A stretch of DNA of 33,322 nucleotides from positions 1 to 33,322 of the forward strand of contig JABDCJ010000029.1 of assembly GCA_013288145.1 (NCBI GenBank), given 5' to 3'. Under the pieces are notes generated by a model. The model was given only the letters and a program-made list of their open reading frames with translations, searched no databases and had not been told where the DNA came from. The position numbers and the translations under genes were made by a program. This DNA is from Nitrososphaerota archaeon. Lineage in GTDB: Archaea > Thermoproteota > Nitrososphaeria > Nitrososphaerales > CADDZS01. Within the stretch, counting starts at the first letter, position 1. Each line of letters begins with the position of its first letter. This document shows positions 16,439-23,718 of the stretch, one piece after another.

Positions 16439-17266
16439 TTATATTTGATATCCGGACTCAGGCAGCACCTGCCCTCCGTCTACGACTATGCTCTGTCCCG
16501 TAACGTATTGTGATTCGTCAGATGCAAGATAAAGAATTGCGTATGCTACGTCCTCTGGTCTGCCCAATCGACCCATGGGAATAGTCTTCGCCTGCGCGTC
16601 GAATTGTTCAGTATTATCGGCTCCGATTATCCTCTTTAGGCCTTCCGTGAGGATGGTACCTGGCAAAACTGCATTTATCGTGATATTGGACCTAGCTACT
16701 TCTATTGCCACGGCTTTTATGAAACCAATTATTCCTGCCTTGGAGGCTCCATAGTGAGAAAATCCTGCTACGCCGGTAATTGGACCAGTTATTGAGGAGG
16801 TAATGACAATCTTGCCGTAATTCTGTTTTTTCATCAATGGAACACACGTCTTTACAGCAAGGTAAGTACCTTTCAAATTAATTGACGTAATCCTATCCCA
16901 ATTTTCCTCTGTAAGATCCTCGATTTTTGACTCAAAAGAAATTCCTGCATTTTGACATAGGATGTCTATTCGACCAAAACGATCTTGAGCAACCTCAGCC
17001 ATATTTTCAATATCTTTCTTATTTGAAATGTCGGTCTTCAGATACGAGGCAGAGCCCTGATTCCTCGAAATATTTTCGGCAACCCGTTTTGCGCGATCTT
17101 CATGAATGTCCGTGACAAGAACTTTCGCTCCGTGTCTTGAGAGCATCTCGGCTGTAGCTCTTCCTATTCCATTACCTGCACCAGTGACTATTGCAACCTT
17201 ATCGATTAGCCGTTTTCCAGTTATGGAAAATGCATGAGGCATGTTAGTGTCCTTTTCGGTCGTCAT
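16439..17266 (-). CDS. Short-chain dehydrogenase/reductase (SDR), FabG-like
   Basis: A 275-residue classical SDR with a Rossmann fold and NAD(P) cofactor. It shows 'TGAGNGIG' (28-35), an Asp after the second strand ('VTDIH', favouring NAD), 'NAG' (106-108), Ser157/158 and the catalytic Tyr172-X3-Lys176 ('YGASK'). Its C-terminus ends 'VVDGGQVLPESGYQI', unlike the other three SDRs here. The frame extends to a TTG at 17284, but the ATG at 17266 is the first ATG; a GCTCG-AAA-CGAGC inverted repeat (17267-17279) sits directly before it. It lies downstream of the E1 genes on the same strand but is separated from the next SDR by about 200 bp. Confidence 0.9.
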   Translation of the reverse strand: MTTEKDTNMPHAFSITGKRLIDKVAIVTGAGNGIGRATAEMLSRHGAKVLVTDIHEDRAKRVAENISRNQGSASYLKTDISNKKDIENMAEVAQDRFGRIDILCQNAGISFESKIEDLTEENWDRITSINLKGTYLAVKTCVPLMKKQNYGKIVITSSITGPITGVAGFSHYGASKAGIIGFIKAVAIEVARSNITINAVLPGTILTEGLKRIIGADNTEQFDAQAKTIPMGRLGRPEDVAYAILYLASDESQYVTGQSIVVDGGQVLPESGYQI

Positions 17267-17467
17267 GCTCGAAACGAGCCTCAACCCAACTATCTAAAAT
17301 GCTTTCTTAAGCGCAACTGCTCTTCTCCTAGTTATCAACTCGCGTTAATCCCAAAAAATTTGAGACTATATCTGTGGGATCTTTTTCATTCAAAAGCGTA
17401 ATTCAGGCCGAAAAAACTCTCTAGAGATATTTGAAGGAGTGAAACTGTCAACACGAAGCTCGGTAAG

Positions 17468-18238
17468 CTATATCGCCGTATACCCGCCATCAACAACATA
17501 CGCCCCGCCCGTCATTGCGGATGAATCGTCCGATGCTAAGAAAAGGGCTAGTTGAGCAACCTCCTCTGCCCTGATCAAACGATGAAATGCAGCGTTCAAG
17601 TTTTCCATAGATCTTAACTCGTCCTGATAATTTGCTGACGTTTTTCTCAAGGAATTGTGTAGTTGTGGACTGTCCACAGGTCCGGGACAAATGCAATTAA
17701 CTCTGATTTTTTTCATTCCAAAATCTAGTGCGGTAGCCTTCGTTAACAGAACGACACCCGCCTTTGAAGAATCATAAGCAGCTTCATTCCTAAGAGCAAC
17801 AAGTCCATTTACGGATGCGGTATTGATTATACTCCCGCCTCCCTGCTTTATCATATGAGGTATCGCGTATTTCATCCCGAGAAAGACTCCCTTAAGGTTG
17901 ACAAGAATTGTTTCATCCCACATCGCTTCACTAATATCGACAACTGATCCGAGATGTGCCACTCCGGCATTATTGAAAAGTACATCTAATCGTTCGTATT
18001 GTGCAATAGTGTGATCGATCATTCGTTTCACGTTCTCAGAATTTCCTACATTTGTTAAGACAAAATCCGCACGGCCATCCTTCGAAGTTATTAATCGAAC
18101 TGTTTCATTTCCAGAATTCGAATCAATATCAACCACAACAACTGTAGCACCTTCCCGAGCAAAAAGGATCGATGTAGAACGACCAATTCCCGATCCGCCT
18201 CCGGTGATAACTGCGATTTTGTCTTTAAGACGGTTCAA
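17468..18238 (-). CDS. Short-chain dehydrogenase/reductase (SDR)
   Basis: A 256-residue classical SDR. It has 'TGGGSGIG' (12-19), acidic residues after strand 2 ('VVVDID', NAD-type), 'NNAG' (89-92), Ser142, Tyr155 and Lys159, and ends '...VVDGGYTAI'. It is a close paralogue of the SDRs at 20378-21139 and 25103-25870, sharing the 'YAIPHMIKQGGGSIINT' and 'LLTKATALDFG' segments. The start is TTG ('MNRLKDK'), matching the TTG start of the 25103 gene. It follows the E1 beta gene by 46 nt, so it is probably in the E1 operon, where it could supply or reduce a keto compound (inference). Confidence 0.9.
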   Translation of the reverse strand: MNRLKDKIAVITGGGSGIGRSTSILFAREGATVVVVDIDSNSGNETVRLITSKDGRADFVLTNVGNSENVKRMIDHTIAQYERLDVLFNNAGVAHLGSVVDISEAMWDETILVNLKGVFLGMKYAIPHMIKQGGGSIINTASVNGLVALRNEAAYDSSKAGVVLLTKATALDFGMKKIRVNCICPGPVDSPQLHNSLRKTSANYQDELRSMENLNAAFHRLIRAEEVAQLALFLASDDSSAMTGGAYVVDGGYTAI

Positions 18239-18284
18239 AACTCAGGGATCATGAGCATCCAGATATGGTGAATTCCAATAGGAT

Positions 18285-19298
18285 CTAACGAACTATCTCT
18301 TTGACTGCAGAGATTATTCGTTTCTCGTTTGGAATCAACGCGTCCTCAAGCTTCGGATTGAACGGGATTGGAATAGTCGGGGTAACAACCCTCTTCACAG
18401 GGGCACGAAGGTATTCGAATGATTCCTCACAAATTGTTGCCGCAATTTCTGAAGCGATACCACACCTGCCGTAGTCTTCATCTACGATAACGAGCCGCGA
18501 AGTTTTTTCCACAGATTTCTTGATCATTTGTTTGTCGAGTGGAACAAGTGATCGAGTATCAATTACTTCGGCGCTTATGTTATCAATTTCCAACTCTTTA
18601 GCTGCTGCAAGTGATTTTTTAACCATCGCGGCCGTTGCGACAATAGTCACGTCGCTTCCCTCTCTCCTAATCTCGGCAACACCAAAGGGGATTGTGTAAT
18701 CAGTTAGTGGAACTGGACCTATTGTTGAATAGAGGTTTCTATGTTCAAAGAACATGACCGGATCTTCGTTGTTTCTTATGGCATGTTTGAGAAGCCCCTT
18801 GGCATCGTAAGGCGTTGAAGGAGCAACTATCTTCAAACCCGGGCAGTGAGCGAAAAGCGAGTACAGAGTCTGAGAGTGAGTTGCCCCCAATGATAGACCC
18901 ACTCCCATAGTCGTCCTGATGACGAGAGGCACCTTAACCTGGGAACCAAGCATATAGCGCATTTTGCCGGCGTTATTGTAAATCTGATCAAAACAGACTC
19001 CAGCAAAATCAACGAACATAAGCTCGACAACGGGCTTTAACCCAGTAATTGCTGCGGTGATTGACGCGCCAATAAAAGCAGCCTCAGAAATTGGAGTCTC
19101 TCTTACTCTTTCTTGACCGAATTCCGCGAACTTTTCCATCGGTGTGACTTGAAATGCCCCTCCGCCGTTAAAACGACGAATATCTTCACCCATAAGAAAA
19201 ACCCGACTGTCCCGTTGCATTTCTTCATATAGCGCTTCCGTAATTGCATCCCTGAACGTAATTTCCCGACTTGCTTCAGTAACCAATGTTTCAATCAA
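18285..19298 (-). CDS. 2-oxoacid/acetoin dehydrogenase E1 component, beta subunit
   Basis: A 337-residue E1 beta subunit (PdhB/BkdB/AcoB type). It carries the pyrimidine-binding TPP domain, with 'FLMGEDIRRFNGGGAF' near 34-49 and the TPP-activating Glu72 in 'RETPISEAAFIGAS', and a C-terminal transketolase domain ('VIDTRSLVPLD'). With the alpha subunit just upstream it should form an alpha2-beta2 TPP enzyme that decarboxylates a 2-oxoacid or cleaves acetoin. TTG at 19298 is the first start, 14 nt after the alpha stop; the family usually begins at 'REITFRDAI', so the TTG at 19286 is also possible. No E2 or E3 gene is in the window. Confidence 0.92.
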   Translation of the reverse strand: MIETLVTEASREITFRDAITEALYEEMQRDSRVFLMGEDIRRFNGGGAFQVTPMEKFAEFGQERVRETPISEAAFIGASITAAITGLKPVVELMFVDFAGVCFDQIYNNAGKMRYMLGSQVKVPLVIRTTMGVGLSLGATHSQTLYSLFAHCPGLKIVAPSTPYDAKGLLKHAIRNNEDPVMFFEHRNLYSTIGPVPLTDYTIPFGVAEIRREGSDVTIVATAAMVKKSLAAAKELEIDNISAEVIDTRSLVPLDKQMIKKSVEKTSRLVIVDEDYGRCGIASEIAATICEESFEYLRAPVKRVVTPTIPIPFNPKLEDALIPNEKRIISAVKEIVR

Positions 19299-19312
19299 GG
19301 CAAATCCCCATT

Positions 19313-20329
19313 CTAGTAATCGGGAGTGACGAACACATCTGAAAAAGCCTCGGAGATTTCGGGTTCGGGAGACTTCATTGCAAAATCGTATGCTCTTTCT
19401 ACGATCTTTTCGGAAGATTTACTTATATCAGTCGACTTTTCCTCATCCAGAATTCCGATTGTGAAGAGATCTTTTTGAAAATTAGTTATTGGATCTTTCA
19501 TTTTCCATCTATCAATTTCCTCTTTGCTTCGATAGAGAGACCAATCATCTCGCACCGTATGACCTTCGTATCTATAGGTAACCGCTTCAATTAGTGTTGG
19601 TCCGAGACTCGTCCGGGCGCGCTTGACAGCCTCCTTCATTGTGCCATAAATTGCGAGTACATCCATTCCATCAACCTGGATACCTGGTATCGAGTATGCT
19701 ATGCCTCTGTCAGAGATTTTGGCAGCCGTTGCTGCTTCCACCCTTGTTGCTTCAGCGTACTGATTGTTTTCGCAGACGAAAATGACAGGGAGTTTCCAAA
19801 TTGAAGCTAAGTTTAGTGATTCATGAAATGTGCCTTGGTTATTGCCACCGTCGCCGAAGAATGCTACGGTCACCTGATTAGTACCTCTCAATTTTGCGGA
19901 TAGACCTGCTCCAAGTGCTAACGGCATTCCCGCCCCAATTATCGGACAGGTGCAAAGCAAACCGACACTGATGTCTGCTAGGTGCATCGTTCCGCCTTTA
20001 CCACCGCAGAAGCCTGTTTTTTTACCTAGCACCTCTGCAAATAACTTGTTTATGTCAGCTCCTTTAGCGATGCTGTGACCATGAGCTCTATGTGTACTAG
20101 TGATGTAATCTGACTTTTCCAATACTGAGCAAACCCCGACCGCGACTGCCTCCTGTCCAGATGAAAGGTGAGGATCGCCCAAAACTTCTCCGCGAGAATA
20201 TAGTTCCTTTATCTTATTTTCGAACGTCCGAATCAGTATCATTAAGCGATACATTTCGAGCAATTCGCTGCTGCTTGGTTGCTGCCCCCCGAGCTCCAAA
20301 TGAGTTTTTTCTATCAATGCGATAGACAT
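19313..20329 (-). CDS. 2-oxoacid/acetoin dehydrogenase E1 component, alpha subunit
   Basis: A 338-residue E1 alpha subunit. The TPP pyrophosphate/metal motif runs from 'GDGGNNQG' (159-166) to 'NN' (188-189). 'HRAHGHSIAKG' and 'GGKGGTMHLAD' are typical, and 'RYEGHTVRDDWSLYR' (His257) is the active-site loop. The loop lacks the Ser phosphorylation pattern of mitochondrial enzymes. It heads the operon E1 alpha, E1 beta, SDR. Which acid is used is unclear; acetoin-type (AcoA), pyruvate and branched-chain enzymes look alike here. The ATG at 20344 lies inside the shared TATA-like element, so the ATG at 20329 is preferred. Confidence 0.92.
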   Translation of the reverse strand: MSIALIEKTHLELGGQQPSSSELLEMYRLMILIRTFENKIKELYSRGEVLGDPHLSSGQEAVAVGVCSVLEKSDYITSTHRAHGHSIAKGADINKLFAEVLGKKTGFCGGKGGTMHLADISVGLLCTCPIIGAGMPLALGAGLSAKLRGTNQVTVAFFGDGGNNQGTFHESLNLASIWKLPVIFVCENNQYAEATRVEAATAAKISDRGIAYSIPGIQVDGMDVLAIYGTMKEAVKRARTSLGPTLIEAVTYRYEGHTVRDDWSLYRSKEEIDRWKMKDPITNFQKDLFTIGILDEEKSTDISKSSEKIVERAYDFAMKSPEPEISEAFSDVFVTPDY

Positions 20330-20342
20330 CACCCACGGTCTC

Positions 20343-20354
20343 ATATTTATTTAA
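20343..20354. promoter_or_regulatory. TATA-like element between the divergent E1 alpha and SDR genes
   Basis: ATATTTATTTAA is the only strong TATA-like sequence in the 48 bp between the two starts. Its centre is about 28 nt before the SDR ATG at 20378, which predicts a leaderless SDR mRNA. Read on the other strand (TTAAATAAATAT) it could also serve E1 alpha, although the spacing to 20329 is shorter than usual. Confidence 0.55.
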
Positions 20355-20377
20355 GCGCGATTATCAATGACGAACCA

Positions 20378-21139
20378 ATGCGACTACAAAATAAAGTTGC
20401 GATAGTTACGGGCGCAGCTTCTGGGATAGGTGAAGCTAGCGCATTTCTCTTTGCAAAGGAAGGTGCTAAAGTCATCTTGGCAGACATTGATGAGCAACGA
20501 GGCGAGGCAGCGAAGATTGAAATTGAGAAAAGAGGAGGAAAGGCATTCTTTGTCAAGACTGACGTGAGCAAATCGAAGGACGTCGAGAATCTAATTCACA
20601 TAGCGACCGAAAAGTACGGGCGTCTAGATGTACTTTTCAACAATGCCGGGACGGGATTTGTTGGTACAGTAGTAGAAGCTTCGGAGGAGCTCTGGGACAA
20701 GATTATTGACATCAACCTTAAGGGAGTCTTTCTCGGGATGAAATACGCGATACCTCATATGATAAAGCAGGGAGGCGGGAGTATAATCAATACCTCGTCA
20801 GTTGGCGGGTTGGTCGGTGATCGTGGTTATGCTTCATATGATGCCTCGAAAGGTGGAGTGATATTGTTAACAAAAGCGACCGCGTTAGACTTTGGACCGT
20901 ATAATATTAGGGTCAATTCGATTTGTCCAGGAACAACAGATACGCCTTTCTTCCGTAGTATCAAGGCGACCGGTAACCCTGAAGAGTATTTACGAATCAA
21001 TATAGAGAAAAATGCCGCTCTAAAGCGTCTCATCAAGCCAGAGGAGGTGGCAAATGTGGCACTGTTTCTGGCTTCAGATGAATCATCGGCTGTTACTGGT
21101 ACAGCAATTCCAGTGGATGCCGGGTATACGGCTATCTAG
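20378..21139 (+). CDS. Short-chain dehydrogenase/reductase (SDR)
   Basis: A 253-residue classical SDR. It has 'TGAASGIG' (11-18), Asp36 after strand 2 (NAD-type), 'NNAG', Ser141, Tyr154 and Lys158. It is a close paralogue of the SDRs at 17468-18238 and 25103-25870. The frame stays open back to 20279, inside the E1 alpha gene, but the ATG at 20378 gives the family N-terminus 'MRLQNKVAIVTG' and has a TATA-like box at the right distance. It diverges from the E1 operon, suggesting common regulation. Substrate unknown; a 3-oxoacyl, diol or acetoin-type substrate is possible. Confidence 0.92.
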   Translation: MRLQNKVAIVTGAASGIGEASAFLFAKEGAKVILADIDEQRGEAAKIEIEKRGGKAFFVKTDVSKSKDVENLIHIATEKYGRLDVLFNNAGTGFVGTVVEASEELWDKIIDINLKGVFLGMKYAIPHMIKQGGGSIINTSSVGGLVGDRGYASYDASKGGVILLTKATALDFGPYNIRVNSICPGTTDTPFFRSIKATGNPEEYLRINIEKNAALKRLIKPEEVANVALFLASDESSAVTGTAIPVDAGYTAI

Positions 21140-21213
21140 AGGAAAACGTGGAGATTTGACAATTAGGCTCCCGAAGGACCGGCTCAAAAAAACTCACAGA
21201 TCTTTTGATCGGT

Positions 21214-23277
21214 TTAGGGCGAATTTACGAATGTGACGGTGTTAAAGATTGGAGTTGTAGCTCCCCCACCACCCCAAACTGGGTCCATATAGAATCCAGA
21301 AATGACTGATTTCAGGTATGCTACTGAGCCACTCGCCCAGAACAGCCTCTCAACTCCGATCCAGTCGTATGGGGCATCTTTGTAAATTTGCCCTTGCGCG
21401 GTGGTGCATAAGTTTGTCATTTGCGATATTGATGATCCATTCGTGAACGAGTTTATGCAAGCCTGAACAACTGGATTGGCATATACAGCCCAATCATTTG
21501 AGAGCGACTGATTGCTAAGCCAAAGTTCCCAGTTGTCTATTGGACTTAGAGAGCCAGGGGCGTATGATATAGTACCGCCCATAACTCCTATGTTAGGAAT
21601 TTTGGCAGCATTTTGAACTTCGCATGTGTAAGCGCAGTTATAGGCATAGATTTGTGCCGATGACACTACCGATATTTGTACGTTTATTCCAATCTGCGCA
21701 AGATCGGTTTGAACAATCTGTGCGACGTTCACACACGTAGCACATCCATTGGCAACATTGTAGCTAACTGTGAGCGGTCCCTTAAGTTGCCCACTTTGAT
21801 TTGCCGCATTCAGATACTGTTTTGCGAGGGTCAGATTGTAATTATAAGGTGTGTAATTTCCGAGATCATAGAATTGCGGAACTGCAGGATACTCTGGTCC
21901 AACGAATGGAGACAACTCCCCGAAGAAAGCCGTACTGTTCAGATTCGTGTAATTTATCGCGTGTACTATAGCTTGTCTTACATCAGTGACATTGGTTGGA
22001 TAGAGGTGGCTGTTAAATGCGAGTGCAAAAATGAGTCCGGAAAATGAAGGCATTGTTACGTAGCCATATGTGGAAGGATTTGCCTGTATCAAAGGCCAGT
22101 TTTGAGTAATTATAGCAGAAATTGGAGCCGCACCAGTAGAGAGATCTGTGTACCTTGATACATCATCAGGTCGGTAATTGATTATCACGTTCTTGACGTG
22201 ACCGGGGTCGAGATATGGGTTTCCTGCGATCGCACTTTGACTGAGATTCCTACCCCAATAAGTCGGGTTCTGCGCAAATTGTACATTTTCATTTACTGCG
22301 ACGCTTGTCACCATGTATGGACCGGTTCCAGGTATCGGATGTGTTCCAAAATACGAATTTAGCTGTGCGGGAGTGCCAAACCCACCATTGTTTAAGATGT
22401 ATTGCACATCGGCCATCATTCCTGCGTTTACTACAAGTATGTTCAAGAACCATGGAAATGCAACATCCAAATGGTATACAATCTGATCAGCGCCGTTCAC
22501 GTAAATTGGCCAAGAAGTATTGCTCATTAAGCTAATGACTTGCTGGCTTGGATTACTAAGGTTGGCTGTTTTCAAAAGAGCAAGTGTACTTGGCCCGAAA
22601 TTTACCTTCGACATATTGAAGATGCTGTATGATTGGAACCAGTTGGAGCTGTTTGCTTCCAAGTAGTAAATTCCGTACATCCAAGCCCAAACTTCGTAGG
22701 AGTTGAATGCATCCCCATTTGAGAAAGTGACCCCTTTTCTCAAATTGAATGAATAAATTGTGTTGTTGGGAGAGACTGTCCAATTAACAGCAAGATCTGG
22801 CAGATACTGTATTTGTCCCTGGCCATATTCAGATGTAGCGTATGGATCTACTAGGGGTTGATATACAGTGTATGTAAGCCAAATCGGGTAAGGTCCATCC
22901 ATAATAGTCCAAAGTTGGCTCAAATCGGGGCCTGGGTAATATGCGTCGTCAATCGTAAGTGATTGCCTTTCACCTTGCGAATTTGATGTAGTTAGAGAGC
23001 TTGATTGAGTACTGGATTGCGTGTTGGACTGGGTGCTCGATGATGCACTCGATTGGGAACTCGAAACCTGTGAGCTGGATTGCATGACTGATTGAGAGCT
23101 AGACTGTGAGCTGGATTGCAAAGTCAAGCTGATCTGAGAGGTAGTTTGAGTGGTTGTCTGAGTTGAGGAGGATGAAGTTTCTGCAAAATATACCGCTCCT
23201 ATACCAATGACAATTATTACAACAATGATCACGGCAATAATTATTCTCGAGATACCTCGGCTAGTTCCCCGCTGCAC
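21214..23277 (-). CDS. ABC transporter substrate-binding protein, family 5, surface-tethered (Gln/Ser-rich linker)
   Basis: A 687-residue SBP_bac_5 protein. It has a short basic N-terminus ('MQRGTSRGISR'), a hydrophobic stretch (about 12-32), and a Ser/Gln/Thr-rich linker to about residue 100. The binding domain follows, with 'VRQAIVHAINYTNL' typical of the family. It is much closer to the protein at 29941-31986 than to that at 34-1983; both share 'PFVGPEYP', 'FYDLGN.TPY' and the 'IPIFNTVTF' ending. Both also have a CxxC pair ('CATC' here), probably a disulfide. 'RGISR' before the hydrophobic run resembles archaeal type IV pilin-like (class III) signals (inference). Start is GTG, with GGGG upstream. 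No permease is nearby. Confidence 0.9.
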   Translation of the reverse strand: MQRGTSRGISRIIIAVIIVVIIVIGIGAVYFAETSSSSTQTTTQTTSQISLTLQSSSQSSSQSVMQSSSQVSSSQSSASSSTQSNTQSSTQSSSLTTSNSQGERQSLTIDDAYYPGPDLSQLWTIMDGPYPIWLTYTVYQPLVDPYATSEYGQGQIQYLPDLAVNWTVSPNNTIYSFNLRKGVTFSNGDAFNSYEVWAWMYGIYYLEANSSNWFQSYSIFNMSKVNFGPSTLALLKTANLSNPSQQVISLMSNTSWPIYVNGADQIVYHLDVAFPWFLNILVVNAGMMADVQYILNNGGFGTPAQLNSYFGTHPIPGTGPYMVTSVAVNENVQFAQNPTYWGRNLSQSAIAGNPYLDPGHVKNVIINYRPDDVSRYTDLSTGAAPISAIITQNWPLIQANPSTYGYVTMPSFSGLIFALAFNSHLYPTNVTDVRQAIVHAINYTNLNSTAFFGELSPFVGPEYPAVPQFYDLGNYTPYNYNLTLAKQYLNAANQSGQLKGPLTVSYNVANGCATCVNVAQIVQTDLAQIGINVQISVVSSAQIYAYNCAYTCEVQNAAKIPNIGVMGGTISYAPGSLSPIDNWELWLSNQSLSNDWAVYANPVVQACINSFTNGSSISQMTNLCTTAQGQIYKDAPYDWIGVERLFWASGSVAYLKSVISGFYMDPVWGGGGATTPIFNTVTFVNSP

Positions 23278-23309
23278 ACTATTACCCCAACAAGTCGGCG
23301 CAGAACCTC

Positions 23310-23318
23310 ATATTTAAG
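23310..23318 (-). promoter_or_regulatory. TATA-like box of the second binding-protein gene
   Basis: On the minus strand this reads CTTAAATAT, about 37 nt before the GTG at 23277. That predicts a short leader of about 10 nt, in which the GGGG before the start could act as ribosome site. Confidence 0.5.
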
Positions 23319-23460
23319 CCCTCGTGCTGAAGTATAGTTAGAGCACTTTCTTAGTATCGTAAGTTTATCCAATATGTTGTTGCAAACTATTACTCAACGT
23401 TGCCTTCGACTTACGTATCTACTAACAATTTAATCGACTAACCTAAATTGACCGTGTTAG

Positions 23461-23488
23461 GAGACCCGTCTCGCCAAGGTCTCGGGTC
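23461..23488. repeat. Overlapping inverted repeats that can form alternative stems
   Basis: GACCCG (23463-23468) pairs with CGGGTC (23483-23488). GAGACC (23461-23466) can instead pair with GGTCTC (23478-23483), and GAGAC also with GTCTC at 23468-23472. The stems exclude one another, as in a switchable RNA or an overlapping set of operator half-sites. This is seen in sequence; the function is not known. Confidence 0.45.
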
Positions 23489-23538
23489 CCCGAAGTAAAA
23501 AGCGAATCATTTTTCGGCCGTTTTACAATCTATTTCTC

Positions 23539-23605
23539 GATCGGTACTGCAAAGTTCATGGGAAGGAAACCCTTCACTGTAAAAGTACACCCGGGTGTAC
23601 CGATC
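23539..23605. repeat. 9-bp inverted repeat enclosing a small hairpin and a 16-bp palindrome
   Basis: GATCGGTAC (23539-23547) is repeated inverted as GTACCGATC (23597-23605). Between them lie the hairpin GAAGG-AAAC-CCTTC (23562-23575) and most of the perfect palindrome GTACACCCGGGTGTAC (23585-23600), whose last four bases are shared with the right arm. This is 114-180 bp upstream of the ParB-like start. Confidence 0.6.
23585..23600. promoter_or_regulatory. Perfect 16-bp palindrome, candidate site for the adjacent ParB-like protein
   Basis: GTACACCCGGGTGTAC equals its own reverse complement over all 16 bases. Its size is that of a bacterial parS site, but the sequence is unrelated to the bacterial consensus. 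Its place upstream of a ParB-family DNA-binding gene suggests an autoregulatory or parS-like site (inference). Confidence 0.45.
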
Positions 23606-23680
23606 AGAGACTGAAAATACGACCGACGATAAACATTGGTCGCTTCGCAATGAAAGAATTGTGAAGAATTGCAGCTATAA

Positions 23681-23690
23681 GGATATATTC
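23681..23690 (+). promoter_or_regulatory. TATA-like box of the ParB-NTF2 fusion gene
   Basis: GGATATATTC lies about 33 nt before the TTG at 23719, fitting a nearly leaderless transcript. A second weaker candidate, GCTATAA, lies at 23674-23680. Confidence 0.45.
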
Positions 23691-23718
23691 CTATTATTCA
23701 AGTAGTACGACTGAGCTT

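Larger units (their letters stand above)
23278..23718. other. 441-bp structured gap between divergent binding-protein and ParB-like genes
   Basis: No gene was recognised here. It holds the promoters of both flanking genes and an unusual set of inverted repeats between 23461 and 23605, listed separately. It could be a regulatory operator array or part of a structured RNA; no known RNA family was recognised. Confidence 0.55.

Noticed and set aside
18285..20329. Naming the E1 subunits pdhA/pdhB or acoA/acoB
   Set aside because: Pyruvate, branched-chain and acetoin E1 enzymes share the visible motifs and no E2 gene is present to decide.
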